DNA from: Pseudomonas sp. Irchel 3H7
GTDB taxonomy: Bacteria; Pseudomonadota; Gammaproteobacteria; Pseudomonadales; Pseudomonadaceae
DNA: 64,000 nt
Assembly (NCBI RefSeq): GCF_900187605.1
Contig: NZ_FYEA01000010.1
Coordinates: 62,001 to 126,000, forward strand
Direction: 5' to 3'
The notes under the pieces were generated by a model. The model saw only the letters and a list, made by a program, of their open reading frames with translations. It did no database searches and was not told the DNA's origin. The translations under genes were made by a program, and so were the position numbers. Shown here piece by piece: positions 51,995 through 60,739 of this stretch; position 1 is the first letter of the stretch, and every line of letters begins with the position of its first letter.

Positions 51995-52184
51995 CCCCTC
52001 ACCCCAGCCCTCCCGAAACGTCGGACCGCCCCCAGGGGGGCGAGGGGGAAAGGGAGGCGATTTTTGTGCTTTTCAAAACCTGAGTTCGACTTGATCGTTC
52101 AGGTCGATGTAGTACGCGAGAACACCTCGGTCGGCCCCCTCTCCCTACGGGCGGTCCGACGTTTCGGGAGGGCTGGGGTGAGGG
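51995..52184. repeat. Long intergenic repeat, copy 3 (about 190 bp)
   Basis: Left border CCCCTCACCCCAGCCCTCCCGAAACG and right border CGTTTCGGGAGGGCTGGGGTGAGGG pair over about 25 bp, with CGTCGGACCGCC / GGCGGTCCGACG continuing the pairing. The inside keeps CAGGTCGATGTAGTACG and ACACCTCGGTCGGCC but has only one central unit. It sits between convergent ilvE and the TIGR03915-type gene. Confidence 0.8.
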
Positions 52185-52191
52185 TAAGCTC

Positions 52192-53016
52192 TTAGCTCTT
52201 CAAGGCAATCCGTTTACCTGCGCGACTGGCAATCCCACTCGCCTGCCCATTCTGCTGCTTGCCCATCCGCGCCTGCGTAATCAACCCTGGAATCAACTCC
52301 CCCTCCGGCAAATTCTTCCAGAACCGCGCCGGCAAATGCCCCTGCATGACCTTCTCGTTCAACCGCGCCGGATTGAAGATGTGGCTGTAATAAGTCAGCC
52401 ACAGATCACCATGAGGATCGTCGACATTCTGCGCCAACTGCTGCCATTCCAGCGGGCATTGACGCTGATGGATCAGTTGCTCGCCATCGTAATAAACCCC
52501 ATCGCGCGGCGTGGCGATCAACCAGCGATGCCGGCCCATCCTCCCGATGAAATGCTCACTGGCGCTGTGCAGTATGTCGTGGGCCGGCTCATGCCACGCC
52601 ACGTATTGCGGACCTGCGCTGGATGACGGGCGTTCGATGAAACGCACAAACGCATGCAGATGATGGGCTTCTCGATTCACTTGTTTGATCCGTCGCTGCA
52701 ACTCACTGCCGAGTTTGTCACCGGCCATCATCGCCGTGCGGTCGCCGTGGCTGACGCGCCACAACACTTCATACAACAGGCTCCAGCGTTGATCGCCGCG
52801 ATAGCATGAGGCTTGTTCCAAGGTGTCGATCAGCGCACGTGGGATTCTCGCCATAAACGGCCCCTGCCCTTCAGGCACCGGCTCATCACTGGCAAACAGA
52901 TCAGCCACGCCTTGCGAAGCCCAGCTCACCAGACTCGGATCGACTTCATGGCTCAGCAGCCAGCGCGCCTGCTGGCGCCACGTGTCGAACAAATCGTCGC
53001 AATCGAGATTGATCAT
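52192..53016 (-). CDS. Radical-SAM-linked putative DNA repair protein (TIGR03915/DUF4130 type)
   Basis: The protein has 274 residues; its ATG overlaps the upstream radical SAM stop by four bases. No export signal. The region ELQRRIKQVNREAHHLHAFVRFI and AWHEPAHDILHSASEHFIGRMGRHRWLIATP matches the family that accompanies the radical SAM protein. In other bacteria it is fused to a family 4 uracil-DNA glycosylase; here that part is absent. The pair is thought to act in nucleic acid repair, reaction unknown. The ribosome site lies inside the upstream gene. Confidence 0.8.
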   Translation of the reverse strand: MINLDCDDLFDTWRQQARWLLSHEVDPSLVSWASQGVADLFASDEPVPEGQGPFMARIPRALIDTLEQASCYRGDQRWSLLYEVLWRVSHGDRTAMMAGDKLGSELQRRIKQVNREAHHLHAFVRFIERPSSSAGPQYVAWHEPAHDILHSASEHFIGRMGRHRWLIATPRDGVYYDGEQLIHQRQCPLEWQQLAQNVDDPHGDLWLTYYSHIFNPARLNEKVMQGHLPARFWKNLPEGELIPGLITQARMGKQQNGQASGIASRAGKRIALKS

Positions 53017-54233
53017 CCCCACAGCCCCATCTGCTGCGGCATCGGCCGGTCGCGTAATTGCTGATAGAGCAAATGGCTGGTGACTTCGGCCTGCTGCGGG
53101 TGGTAGTCGCTGGTGATGATGAACGGCTTGGCCTTGGCCAGCACACAGCGCATACGCGCGACGTCTTCGTAACGAATGCGCCGCTGTCGGCGCAGCTCGA
53201 CCAGACGTTCGGTGGTGCGCAAGCCGATACCGGGAATACGCGCGATCAAGGAGGCTTCGGCACGGTTCAGATCCAGCGGGAACACCTCGCGATTCTGCAA
53301 CGCCCAAGCCAGTTTCGGGTCGATGTCCAACGCCAGATTGCCCGGCCCCTTGAGCAATTCATCAGCGCTGTAGCCGTAACTGCGCAGGAGAAAATCGGCC
53401 TGATACAAACGGTGCTCGCGCATCAGCGGCGGCGCGGCCAGCGGCACGCTTTTCGGGCTGTCGGGGATCGGGCTGAAGGCCGAATAGTAGACCCGGCGCA
53501 GACGGAAGTTGCCGTACAAGGCCTGGGCGCTGTGGAGGATGGTGCTGTCATCAGTGTCGTCGGCGCCGACAATCAATTGCGTGCTCTGCCCGGCTGGAGC
53601 GAATTTCGCCGAGCGCGGTTCGTTCAACACGGTCTGCACGCCGGTGTAGATGGTGTTCATCGCCTGCTTGATCGACTTGATGTCCTTCTCCGGCGCCAGC
53701 ACTTGCAGGCTGGCATCGGTCGGCAGCTCGATGTTGACGCTCAGGCGATCGGCGTAGCGCCCCGCCTCCTCAATCAATGCAGGATCGGCTTCGGGAATGG
53801 TCTTGAGATGGATGTACCCGCGAAACTCATGCTCTTCGCGCAGCAGCTTCGCCACCCGCACCAGTTGCTCCATGGTGTAATCCGCCGAACGAATGATGCC
53901 GGAGCTGAGAAACAGCCCGCTGACGCAGTTGCGCCGGTAGAAATCCATGGTCAGCGCGACGACTTCTTCGGGAGTGAAGCGTGCGCGCGGGACATCACTG
54001 GAGCGGCGATTGACGCAGTACTGGCAATCGTAAAGGCAGAAATTGGTCAGCAGAATCTTCAACAACGACACGCAGCGCCCGTCCGGCGTGTAGCTGTGAC
54101 AGATGCCCATGCCATCGGTCGAACCCAGCCCGCTCTTGCCCTCGGAGCTGCGCTTGGGCGCGCCGCTGCTCGCGCAAGAGGCGTCGTACTTGGCGGCGTC
54201 GGCGAGGATGCTCAGCTTGTCGATGATTTGCAT
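53013..54233 (-). CDS. Putative DNA modification/repair radical SAM protein
   Basis: The protein has 406 residues from ATG 54233. The radical SAM cluster motif is CLYDCQYC (CX3CX2C), about residues 67-74. A helix-hairpin-helix DNA-binding motif (LIARIPGIGLRTTERLVEL) is near residue 340. The family occurs next to the TIGR03915-type partner, as here. The ATG is only 15 bases from a LexA box with no ribosome site between, so the mRNA may be almost leaderless. Control by SOS suggests a repair role; the chemistry is unknown. Confidence 0.85.
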   Translation of the reverse strand: MQIIDKLSILADAAKYDASCASSGAPKRSSEGKSGLGSTDGMGICHSYTPDGRCVSLLKILLTNFCLYDCQYCVNRRSSDVPRARFTPEEVVALTMDFYRRNCVSGLFLSSGIIRSADYTMEQLVRVAKLLREEHEFRGYIHLKTIPEADPALIEEAGRYADRLSVNIELPTDASLQVLAPEKDIKSIKQAMNTIYTGVQTVLNEPRSAKFAPAGQSTQLIVGADDTDDSTILHSAQALYGNFRLRRVYYSAFSPIPDSPKSVPLAAPPLMREHRLYQADFLLRSYGYSADELLKGPGNLALDIDPKLAWALQNREVFPLDLNRAEASLIARIPGIGLRTTERLVELRRQRRIRYEDVARMRCVLAKAKPFIITSDYHPQQAEVTSHLLYQQLRDRPMPQQMGLWG

Positions 54234-54248
54234 GGGGCGGGCTCTATA

Positions 54249-54264
54249 CTGTTTGCATATACAG
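54249..54264. promoter_or_regulatory. LexA (SOS) box
   Basis: CTGT-TTGCATAT-ACAG fits the Gammaproteobacterial LexA consensus CTGT-N8-ACAG. It is extended symmetrically by TATA on both sides (TATACTGT...ACAGTATA). It lies 15 bases upstream of the radical SAM start on the minus strand, overlapping the expected -10 (TATAGA). Confidence 0.92.
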
Positions 54265-54326
54265 TATAGGGTCGTCTGCGGTGATACAAGGTGGCAGATG
54301 CGCCCCTCGTCGGTCAGAAACGCAAA

Positions 54327-54437
54327 ATCAAAAGATCGCAGCCTTCGGCAGCTCCTACAGGAGTCGCGTACACCCAATAAATCTCAGCCCTACCCAATCC
54401 ATGTAGGAGCTGCCGAAGGCTGCGATCCTTTGATCTT
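54327..54437. repeat. REP/REPIN inverted repeat overlapping the 3' end of the ArsR gene
   Basis: Arms ATCAAAAGATCGCAGCCTTC and GAAGGCTGCGATCCTTTGAT, with GCAGCTCCTACAGG / CATGTAGGAGCTGC inside. The right arm (54400-54437) is translated as the C-terminal residues of the ArsR-type regulator. Confidence 0.9.
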
Positions 54438-55142
54438 GTGGTTTTCAATCGGCAACTCAACACCAAACCGCGCGCTGATCTCCTTGCGCCCCAGCGCCGT
54501 CAACGCCAACGCCCGACTGTCCAGATCCTGGGTCACCCAGTTGCGCTTCAACGCAGTCTGCAACAACGCCGCGCCTAGCGAGCCACCGAGATGCGGCCGG
54601 CGCATGCTCCAGTCCAGGCACGGGCAGGCAAATTTGCGGCGCAGCGTCGTCAAATCCTGCACGTCTATTCCCAAACCAAGAAACAACGCCTCGCCACTGT
54701 CACTCAAGCGATAGGCCTGCTCGTCGGTTGCCACCAGCCAACCGGCTGCGATCAAGCGGTCATGCAGCATCACCGCCAGCGTCCCGGCCATATGGTCATA
54801 GCAGGTGCGCGCGAATTGCAGGCGATCCGGGGTGTGAGGCTTGAACGTCGGCGCGGCGTTCTGGCCAATCACCATCAACGCTTCCAGCGCCTGCGCCACG
54901 CGCTGATCGGCAAGGCTGTAATAACGATGGCGGCCCTGCACATGCAGGCGCAGCAGGGCCAGGTCCTTGAGTTTCGCCAAGTGCACACTGGCGGTAGAAG
55001 CGCTGACTTCGGCGATCGTCGCCAATTCAGTGCTGGTGCGGGCGTGGCCGTCCATCAGCGAACAGAGGATTTTTGTCCGCGCCGGCTCGGCGATGGCGGC
55101 GGCCACTTGGGAAACGCCGATGTCTTGATGTTCTGCGTGCAT
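54390..55142 (-). CDS. ArsR-family regulator with extended C-terminal domain
   Basis: The protein has 250 residues, about twice the usual ArsR length. The N-terminal winged helix is PARTKILCSLMDGHARTSTE then LATIAEVSASTASVHLAKLK. The C-terminal region (ALEALMVIGQ; TCYDHMAGTLAVML; KFACPCLDWSMRRPHLGGSL) belongs to the long ArsR form found in many proteobacteria. The last 14 residues (IKGSQPSAAPTWIG) are encoded by a REP arm, so the original C-terminus has been replaced or extended. It is divergent from the P450 gene, 79 bp away, and probably controls it. Confidence 0.8.
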   Translation of the reverse strand: MHAEHQDIGVSQVAAAIAEPARTKILCSLMDGHARTSTELATIAEVSASTASVHLAKLKDLALLRLHVQGRHRYYSLADQRVAQALEALMVIGQNAAPTFKPHTPDRLQFARTCYDHMAGTLAVMLHDRLIAAGWLVATDEQAYRLSDSGEALFLGLGIDVQDLTTLRRKFACPCLDWSMRRPHLGGSLGAALLQTALKRNWVTQDLDSRALALTALGRKEISARFGVELPIENHKIKGSQPSAAPTWIG

Positions 55143-55221
55143 AGTTCGCTCCCGGACGAATCATCGTCGTCGCGCAATGGAGATAGTAGCAACACTTTCA
55201 CCGCCGACAAGGATGCAAACC

Positions 55222-56325
55222 ATGAACCCGATCAGCGCCGCAACGCATGTCGATCCTTATCCCTACTACGCCGAACTGCGCGCAGCAGGTGGGCTGACGT
55301 TTCATCCGGAGTTGAAACTGTGGGTCGCCAGCAGCGCCCGCGCGGTGTCTGCGGTGTTGGCCTACGCCGATTGTCGGGTGCGTCCGGCGCAAGAACCCGT
55401 ACCCAAAGCGATTGCAAAAGGCATGGCTGGCAAGGTCTTCGGCCAATTGATGCGCATGAATGACGGTGAGCGCCAGCGCTGCCCGCGTTCTGCGATTGAG
55501 CCTGAGTTGGCCGCGCTCGACCTTGAGGCCGTCGACAGACTGGTTGCCACGCGGCTGATCACAGCGGACGCCGACGGTGTGTACAAGGCAATGTTTCGAG
55601 GCCCGGTGTGCGTGGTCGCGGCGCTACTGGGTTTCAGCCCTGCGCAAGCGCGGGCGATCAGTGAATTGACGGCGGACTTCGTCGCCTGCCTGTCGCCGTT
55701 GAGCAACGACCTGCAATTGGCCGCAGCAGATGCGGCGGCCGAACACCTGCGCGGCTACTTCATCGAACTGCTCGCCGAACCCGCCAGCGACTTCCTCGGC
55801 GCGATCCAGCAGCGCTTTAGCGGCGATGAAGACACCCTGATCGCCAACCTGATCGGCCTCTGTTCGCAGACGTTCGAAGCCTGCGCCGGCCTGATCGGCA
55901 ACACGTTGTTGGCGCTACGTCGTCAGCCAGCACTGCACGGCGAATCCATTGAGGCGCTACTCAGCGAAGTGCAGCGCTTCGACCCGCCCGTACAGAACAC
56001 CCGGCGCTTTGTCGCCGCGTCCTGTGAGATTGCCGGTGTGCGGGTCGAAGCAGGCGATGTGATTCTGGTGCTGCTGGCCTCGGCCAATCGTGATCCGGCG
56101 CTTAACGAACGACCGGAGGAATTTGTGCCACAGCGCGCCAACCGCCGCAGTTTCAGTTTTGGCAGTGGTCGGCATCAGTGTCCGGGGCAAGCGGTGGCGA
56201 TGAGCATTGCCGGGGCGACGGTGAGGGAAATACTCGAAAACGGTACCGATCTGAATCGCCTGAACTGGCACTACAAGCCTTCGCTCAATGGGCGCATTCC
56301 GCTGTTCAGCAACGTGGGCGCCTGA
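55222..56325 (+). CDS. Cytochrome P450, atypical
   Basis: The protein has 367 residues from ATG 55222 (AAGG nine bases upstream). Heme-binding FSFGSGRHQCPGQAVA (Cys320), the ExxR pair EVQR (E249-R252) and the DPYPYYAELR N-terminus are clear. The I-helix reads QTFEACAGLIGN: the acid is kept (E219), but the usual proton-relay Thr is Ala220. The chain is somewhat short for a bacterial class I P450. No ferredoxin or reductase gene adjoins it. Substrate unknown; redox partners must come from elsewhere or peroxide may be used. Confidence 0.85.
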   Translation: MNPISAATHVDPYPYYAELRAAGGLTFHPELKLWVASSARAVSAVLAYADCRVRPAQEPVPKAIAKGMAGKVFGQLMRMNDGERQRCPRSAIEPELAALDLEAVDRLVATRLITADADGVYKAMFRGPVCVVAALLGFSPAQARAISELTADFVACLSPLSNDLQLAAADAAAEHLRGYFIELLAEPASDFLGAIQQRFSGDEDTLIANLIGLCSQTFEACAGLIGNTLLALRRQPALHGESIEALLSEVQRFDPPVQNTRRFVAASCEIAGVRVEAGDVILVLLASANRDPALNERPEEFVPQRANRRSFSFGSGRHQCPGQAVAMSIAGATVREILENGTDLNRLNWHYKPSLNGRIPLFSNVGA

Positions 56326-56329
56326 CAGT

Positions 56330-56430
56330 CCGCCTTCGCGAGCAAGCTCGCTCCCACAGGGTTATCGGATGTGCACACTATTGTGGTCACCCGATAGCAA
56401 TTGTGGGAGCGAGCCTGCTCGCGAAGAGGC
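56330..56430. repeat. REP/REPIN inverted repeat (GGGAGCGAGCCTGCTCGCGAA family)
   Basis: Arms CCGCCTTCGCGAGCAAGCTCGC and GCGAGCCTGCTCGCGAAGAGG, with an inner TTATCGG...CCGATAG pair. It lies between the P450 gene and the convergent mntH gene. Confidence 0.9.
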
Positions 56431-56455
56431 CAGCCCAGTCACTGCAAATGCTGGC

Positions 56456-57775
56456 TCAAACCGCCCACTGCAAAATCAGCCAGCTGTTAGCGCCACTGAT
56501 GACCACAAACAACCCCCACGCCAACACCCGTGTCGGCCAGCGATTCACAAACGGCCCCATCAGCTTTTTATCATTGGTCATGCGAATCAATGGATACAGG
56601 GCAAACGGCAACTGCAGACTCAACACCACCTGACTCAGCACCAGCAACTTGCCAATCGCGTTATCGCCCATCAGCCACACGCCGATAAACGCTGGAATCA
56701 ACGCCAGCCCGCGAGTGATCAAGCGTCGCTGCCAGCACGGAATCCGCAGATTCAGGTAACCCTCCATGATCACCTGGCCAGCGATGGTACCGGTGAAGGT
56801 CGAACTCTGCCCCGATGCGAGCAAGGCCACGCCGAACAACACACTGGCCAGCGCACCGCCGACCAGCGGATCGAGCAAGTGGTAGGCGTCCTGAATGTCC
56901 ACCACGTCGGTGTGCCCGGACTGGTGAAACGCCGCTGCCGCGAGAATCAGGATCGCCGCATTGACCAGCAACGCCAAGGCCAGCGAACCGATAGTGTCGA
57001 TGCGCGCCAGTTTCACCGCGTCCTGCTTGCTCGCCAGATCCTTGCCGATCATCCGCGTCTGCACGATCGAGGTATGCAGATAAAGGTTATGCGGCATCAC
57101 CGTCGCGCCGAGAATACCGATCGCCAGGTACAACGGCGCCGCCTCGCCAATCGCCGCCAGCGACGGTTTGAAACCCTGGGCGACGTCGGGCCAGTACGGT
57201 TTGATCAGCAACAGTTCAACGAAAAAACACACGCCGATGGTTGCAACCAGCACCAGCATGATCGCTTCCAGTCTGCGGAAACCGCGATTTTGCAGGGCCA
57301 GCACCAGCAAGGTGTCGAACGCCGTCAGGGCAATGCCGAAGGTCAACGAACAACCAAGCAGCAAGTGGAACGCCAATGCGCAGCCGAGCACTTCGGCCAG
57401 ATCGGTGGCGATGATCGAGATTTCCGCCAACACCCACTGCAGGCGCGCGGTCGGTGTGCTGTAGCGCTCGCGGGACAGCTGCGCCAGATCGCGCCCGGTG
57501 GCGATGCCCAGTCGCGAGCACAGGCACTGCACGACCATGCCCGCCAGACTCGCCAGCAATACCACAAACAACAGGCTGTAACCGAAGCGTGAACCGGCCT
57601 CGATGGCGGTGGCCCAGTTGCCCGGATCCATGTAACCGATCGACACCAGCAACCCGGGGCCGGCGAAACGCAGCACGCGTTTGAAGAATGAGGCATTGGG
57701 ATCAACCGCAACACTGCCGGCCACTTCCGGCGGGCAAAACGGCGCGGTGGCGATTTTGGGCAAGCTGAATTTCAC
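56456..57775 (-). CDS. mntH: Nramp-family manganese/divalent metal transporter
   Basis: The protein has 439 residues from a GTG at 57775; TTG/GTG codons slightly upstream are possible. It has about 11 hydrophobic segments. Metal-site motifs are SIGYMDPGNWATAIEAG (DPGN in helix 1) and GATVMPHNLYLHTS (MPH in helix 6). It imports Mn(II) or other divalent ions with protons. No MntR or Fur-type box is evident in the 71-bp gap upstream. Confidence 0.9.
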   Translation of the reverse strand: MKFSLPKIATAPFCPPEVAGSVAVDPNASFFKRVLRFAGPGLLVSIGYMDPGNWATAIEAGSRFGYSLLFVVLLASLAGMVVQCLCSRLGIATGRDLAQLSRERYSTPTARLQWVLAEISIIATDLAEVLGCALAFHLLLGCSLTFGIALTAFDTLLVLALQNRGFRRLEAIMLVLVATIGVCFFVELLLIKPYWPDVAQGFKPSLAAIGEAAPLYLAIGILGATVMPHNLYLHTSIVQTRMIGKDLASKQDAVKLARIDTIGSLALALLVNAAILILAAAAFHQSGHTDVVDIQDAYHLLDPLVGGALASVLFGVALLASGQSSTFTGTIAGQVIMEGYLNLRIPCWQRRLITRGLALIPAFIGVWLMGDNAIGKLLVLSQVVLSLQLPFALYPLIRMTNDKKLMGPFVNRWPTRVLAWGLFVVISGANSWLILQWAV

Positions 57776-57846
57776 GCACACATCCAGAAACAAGTCGAAA
57801 GACGCAGCTTAGAGGTTTCCGCCACAGCCTTGAAGCGCAAAAGAAT

Positions 57847-58383
57847 CTATCGACTCACCCCCAACAACTGCTCGCGCAGCTCAGGATTGCGTGTGCGCGG
57901 ATCGAGCCAGATATCGAAAAACGCCCGGGCAAACAGCGGATCATCAATCTCGTGCTGCAATTGCTGGCCGACAAAAAACCGCGCGCCCTGCCCCGGCAAA
58001 TACACGCCGGTAATCCGCGTGCCAGCCTGCACATCGACGAACGATTGCTGCATCTGTACCTGCCACCCGGCCAATTGCGCCGGGCTGACGCGGGCACCGG
58101 CCAGACGTTTGATTTCATCGACGCTGGCCTTGACCAGATCGTCGCGGGAAATGTTACGGCGGTAAATCAACTCCAACGCAAACGGCTGGCCGTCGACCAG
58201 GGGCCGCGCGGCACTCCACAGGCGCGCGTTGTAGACATCGAAACCGAACACACTGAAATCGCCGGTACCGATGATCTGCGCGCCGGGCACCGCGTCCTGC
58301 CAATTGGCCCAGGTCGGCGTCAGCAACAACGCCCACAAACCGATGCCGCAACATCCGCGCAACACCTTCGGTGTTCTGTTCAT
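57847..58383 (-). CDS. Exported chalcone isomerase-like protein
   Basis: The protein has 178 residues with a signal peptide ending near PTWAN. The core (QIIGTGDFSVFGFDVYNARLW, LIYRRNISRDDLVKASVDEI, RITGVYLPGQGARFFVG) fits the bacterial chalcone isomerase-like domain, which is a fold relative rather than a known isomerase in bacteria. Periplasmic function is unknown. It is transcribed from its own unit, upstream of mntH on the same strand. Confidence 0.7.
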   Translation of the reverse strand: MNRTPKVLRGCCGIGLWALLLTPTWANWQDAVPGAQIIGTGDFSVFGFDVYNARLWSAARPLVDGQPFALELIYRRNISRDDLVKASVDEIKRLAGARVSPAQLAGWQVQMQQSFVDVQAGTRITGVYLPGQGARFFVGQQLQHEIDDPLFARAFFDIWLDPRTRNPELREQLLGVSR

Positions 58384-58530
58384 CGCGTTATCGACTCCGG
58401 CAAGCCCTGATAATCAGAGCATAGTCGGGTATTGCTCCCGACACTTTGTATACAAAAACTGCGCACATAGGCAGCAATCGCCGATCGACAATGCTAACGT
58501 GGCGAACCTTCAACGGATGGAGACTCCTGC

Positions 58531-59304
58531 GTGCTGATCCTCAAACTGCTGCTGATTCCCGGTTTTCTGCTGCTCATTTCCCTGGCGGGCAAACGCTGGG
58601 GGCCGAGCGTGGCCGGGTGGCTGTCGGGGTTGCCGGTGGTGGTCGGGCCGATTCTGTTTTTCCTCGCCATCGAGCAGGGTCCGGGCTTTGCCGCGCAGTC
58701 GGCGGTAGCGGCGTTATCGGCGATGTTCGCGATGATTGCGTTCTGCATTACCTACGCGCAAGTCGCGCAGCGGGCGAACTGGCCGTTGGCGTTGGCCGCG
58801 TCGCTGTCGGTGTGGGCCGTGATCGCTGGGGTGTTGTCACTGATTCCGGCGTCGCTGCCGTTTTCCGTGGCGGCGGCGGCGATTGCGTTGCTGGCATCGC
58901 CGTATCTGTTTCCCACAGTGCAACCGGTGCTCAGCGGCACGGCGCCGAAGTCGGACAAACTGATCTGGCGGATGATCGCCGGCGCCGCGTTGACCCTGGT
59001 GGTGACGATGCTCGCCAGTACCGTCGGCGAGCGCTGGAGCGGTTTGCTCGCGGTGTTTCCGGTGCTCGGCAGTGTCATGGCGGTGTTCTCGCAACAAACG
59101 CGCGGCCCGGCATTTACCGCTGCATTGTTACGGGCGACGGCGACCGGCATGTATTCGTTTTCGGCGTTTTGTCTGGTCTCGGCGCTGACCTTGCCAAGCA
59201 TGGGGCTGAGTGGATTCGCCGTCGGTGTCGCAGTGTCGGTGGCCATGCTCGGCGTGACCAAACGCCTGTTGGCCCGTCCGCTGGCGAAAGCGCAGGCGCA
59301 ATAA
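58531..59304 (+). CDS. Integral membrane protein with internal duplication
   Basis: The protein has 257 residues from a GTG start with GGAG eight bases upstream. It is hydrophobic throughout with about eight segments. Two halves resemble each other: GKRWGPSVAGWLSGLPVVVG (from residue 20) and VGERWSGLLAVFPVLGSVMA (from about residue 165), each followed by a GPxF segment. This suggests an inverted or tandem-repeat transporter fold. I do not recognise a characterised family. Confidence 0.65.
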   Translation: MLILKLLLIPGFLLLISLAGKRWGPSVAGWLSGLPVVVGPILFFLAIEQGPGFAAQSAVAALSAMFAMIAFCITYAQVAQRANWPLALAASLSVWAVIAGVLSLIPASLPFSVAAAAIALLASPYLFPTVQPVLSGTAPKSDKLIWRMIAGAALTLVVTMLASTVGERWSGLLAVFPVLGSVMAVFSQQTRGPAFTAALLRATATGMYSFSAFCLVSALTLPSMGLSGFAVGVAVSVAMLGVTKRLLARPLAKAQAQ

Positions 59305-59388
59305 CCACTCGGATGATTCGCGCTGGAACGCCCGGCCCCCTCCGTGGGATGATCGCCCGCCTCGCGCGACCATCCACCGGAGATTCAC

Positions 59389-59946
59389 ATGTCATTGTTG
59401 AGCAAAAAAGCCGTCGTTCTGCTGGTGGCGGCCCTCGCCGGTTTCGGCGCCCTCCACGCGCAAGCGGCCAAGAAAAATGCCGGCACCGAGAAAGTCTCGA
59501 TGCTCGAGGGCAAGTTTACTTTCGTGCTACCTAAAGGTTTCGTCGCCGACCCGCTGCCGACCAGCCCGAGCGGGACCACGGGCACGATGTACACCAACGA
59601 GGCCACAAAAACCGTGGTCATTACCGCTGAGAACAAGATTCCCGAAGGCCAGCACGTCAAGGACAACGACGGGCAGTTCCTCGACGGCAGCGTGTCGAGC
59701 TTCATCGAAGACCAGCGCAAAGCGCTGCCGGACTTCAACAAGCTCAGCGAAAAGAGCCTGACCCAGAAAGGCACCGGCCTTGGCTTGCGTCAGGTCGACA
59801 GCACCGCCACCCAGGGCGGCGGCCAGACCCTCAACACCACGCTGATGGCCGGCTCCGGCACAAAGATGGCGCTGGTGCAGGTGATCTCCCGCGCCAGCGA
59901 CAAGAAGGGTCACGATGCCCTGGTGAAAACCATCCTCAAGGATTGA
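59389..59946 (+). CDS. Exported hypothetical protein (DcrB-like?)
   Basis: The protein has 185 residues with a signal peptide ending at LHAQAAKK and CGGAG upstream. The mature part (LEGKFTFVLPKGFVADP, TMYTNEATKTVVITAEN) is a small alpha/beta domain similar in outline to DcrB/DUF1795 proteins, but I am not certain. Its last 11 bases overlap the convergent esterase gene. Confidence 0.6.
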   Translation: MSLLSKKAVVLLVAALAGFGALHAQAAKKNAGTEKVSMLEGKFTFVLPKGFVADPLPTSPSGTTGTMYTNEATKTVVITAENKIPEGQHVKDNDGQFLDGSVSSFIEDQRKALPDFNKLSEKSLTQKGTGLGLRQVDSTATQGGGQTLNTTLMAGSGTKMALVQVISRASDKKGHDALVKTILKD

Positions 59947-60652
59947 GCTGCTGCAACCAGCCGTTCAAGTCGCGCAGCTCGGCCGCACTGATGCTGTGGC
60001 CGACGCCGGGATAGGCATGGAACTGCGGTTTATAACCGAGTTTCTGTAACTGAGCGTTGGCCTCGGTGCCGTTCTTATACGGCACCGGATCATCGGCGGT
60101 GCCGTGGCCGATAAAGATGTTCAGCGGCAACGGCTGCTGTTCGCTTTTAAGTTCAGCCTTCAACACTGGCAATAAACGCCCGCTCAACGCCGCGATCCCA
60201 CCGACCGCCACTGGCGGCCGCAGCCCGACCTCGTAGGTCATCATCGCGCCCTGGCTGAAACCGATCAGGTACACCTTGTCCGGTGTGGTGTGATATTTCT
60301 TCGCTGCTTGCGCGATAAAGTCGCGCAGCTTCTGGCCACTGACCTTCAGATCATCGGTCTCGCCGTTGTAGGCGCCTTCGCCTTTCTTGCGAAACCACTG
60401 GAAACGTCCTTCACCGAGCGACAGCGGCGCCTGCACCGACAAGTAGTTGTATTGCGCCGGCAGCTGAAATTTCATGCCGATCAGATCGGCTTCGTTACTG
60501 CCGTAGCCGTGCAGAAAAATCACCAGCGGCCGCGGTTCGGCATCGGCGTGAACCAGTTCGAGGTACTTGAGCGGCAGATCGGATTGCAGCGTGGTTTGCG
60601 CCTGCACAGCAGTGGACGCCAGCAGGGTCAAGAGAGCAAAGACCTTCAACAT
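59936..60652 (-). CDS. Exported carboxylesterase/phospholipase-type alpha/beta hydrolase
   Basis: The protein has 238 residues from ATG 60652 (AAGGAAGG upstream). A signal peptide ends near AVQAQTT. The fold is that of the phospholipase/carboxylesterase group: IFLHGYGSNEADLIG (oxyanion loop), LIGFSQGAMM (Ser nucleophile), HGTADDPVPY (Asp) and GVGHSIS (His). It is likely periplasmic with broad ester specificity. Confidence 0.8.
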   Translation of the reverse strand: MLKVFALLTLLASTAVQAQTTLQSDLPLKYLELVHADAEPRPLVIFLHGYGSNEADLIGMKFQLPAQYNYLSVQAPLSLGEGRFQWFRKKGEGAYNGETDDLKVSGQKLRDFIAQAAKKYHTTPDKVYLIGFSQGAMMTYEVGLRPPVAVGGIAALSGRLLPVLKAELKSEQQPLPLNIFIGHGTADDPVPYKNGTEANAQLQKLGYKPQFHAYPGVGHSISAAELRDLNGWLQQLNP

Positions 60653-60739
60653 AGAGCCTTCCTTCACGGAGTGTCGGGTTCGGGGGGGAGCCTAACATCC
60701 TGCGGCGAGGATCCAAATTCGGTGGTGATGTCGATGCCG

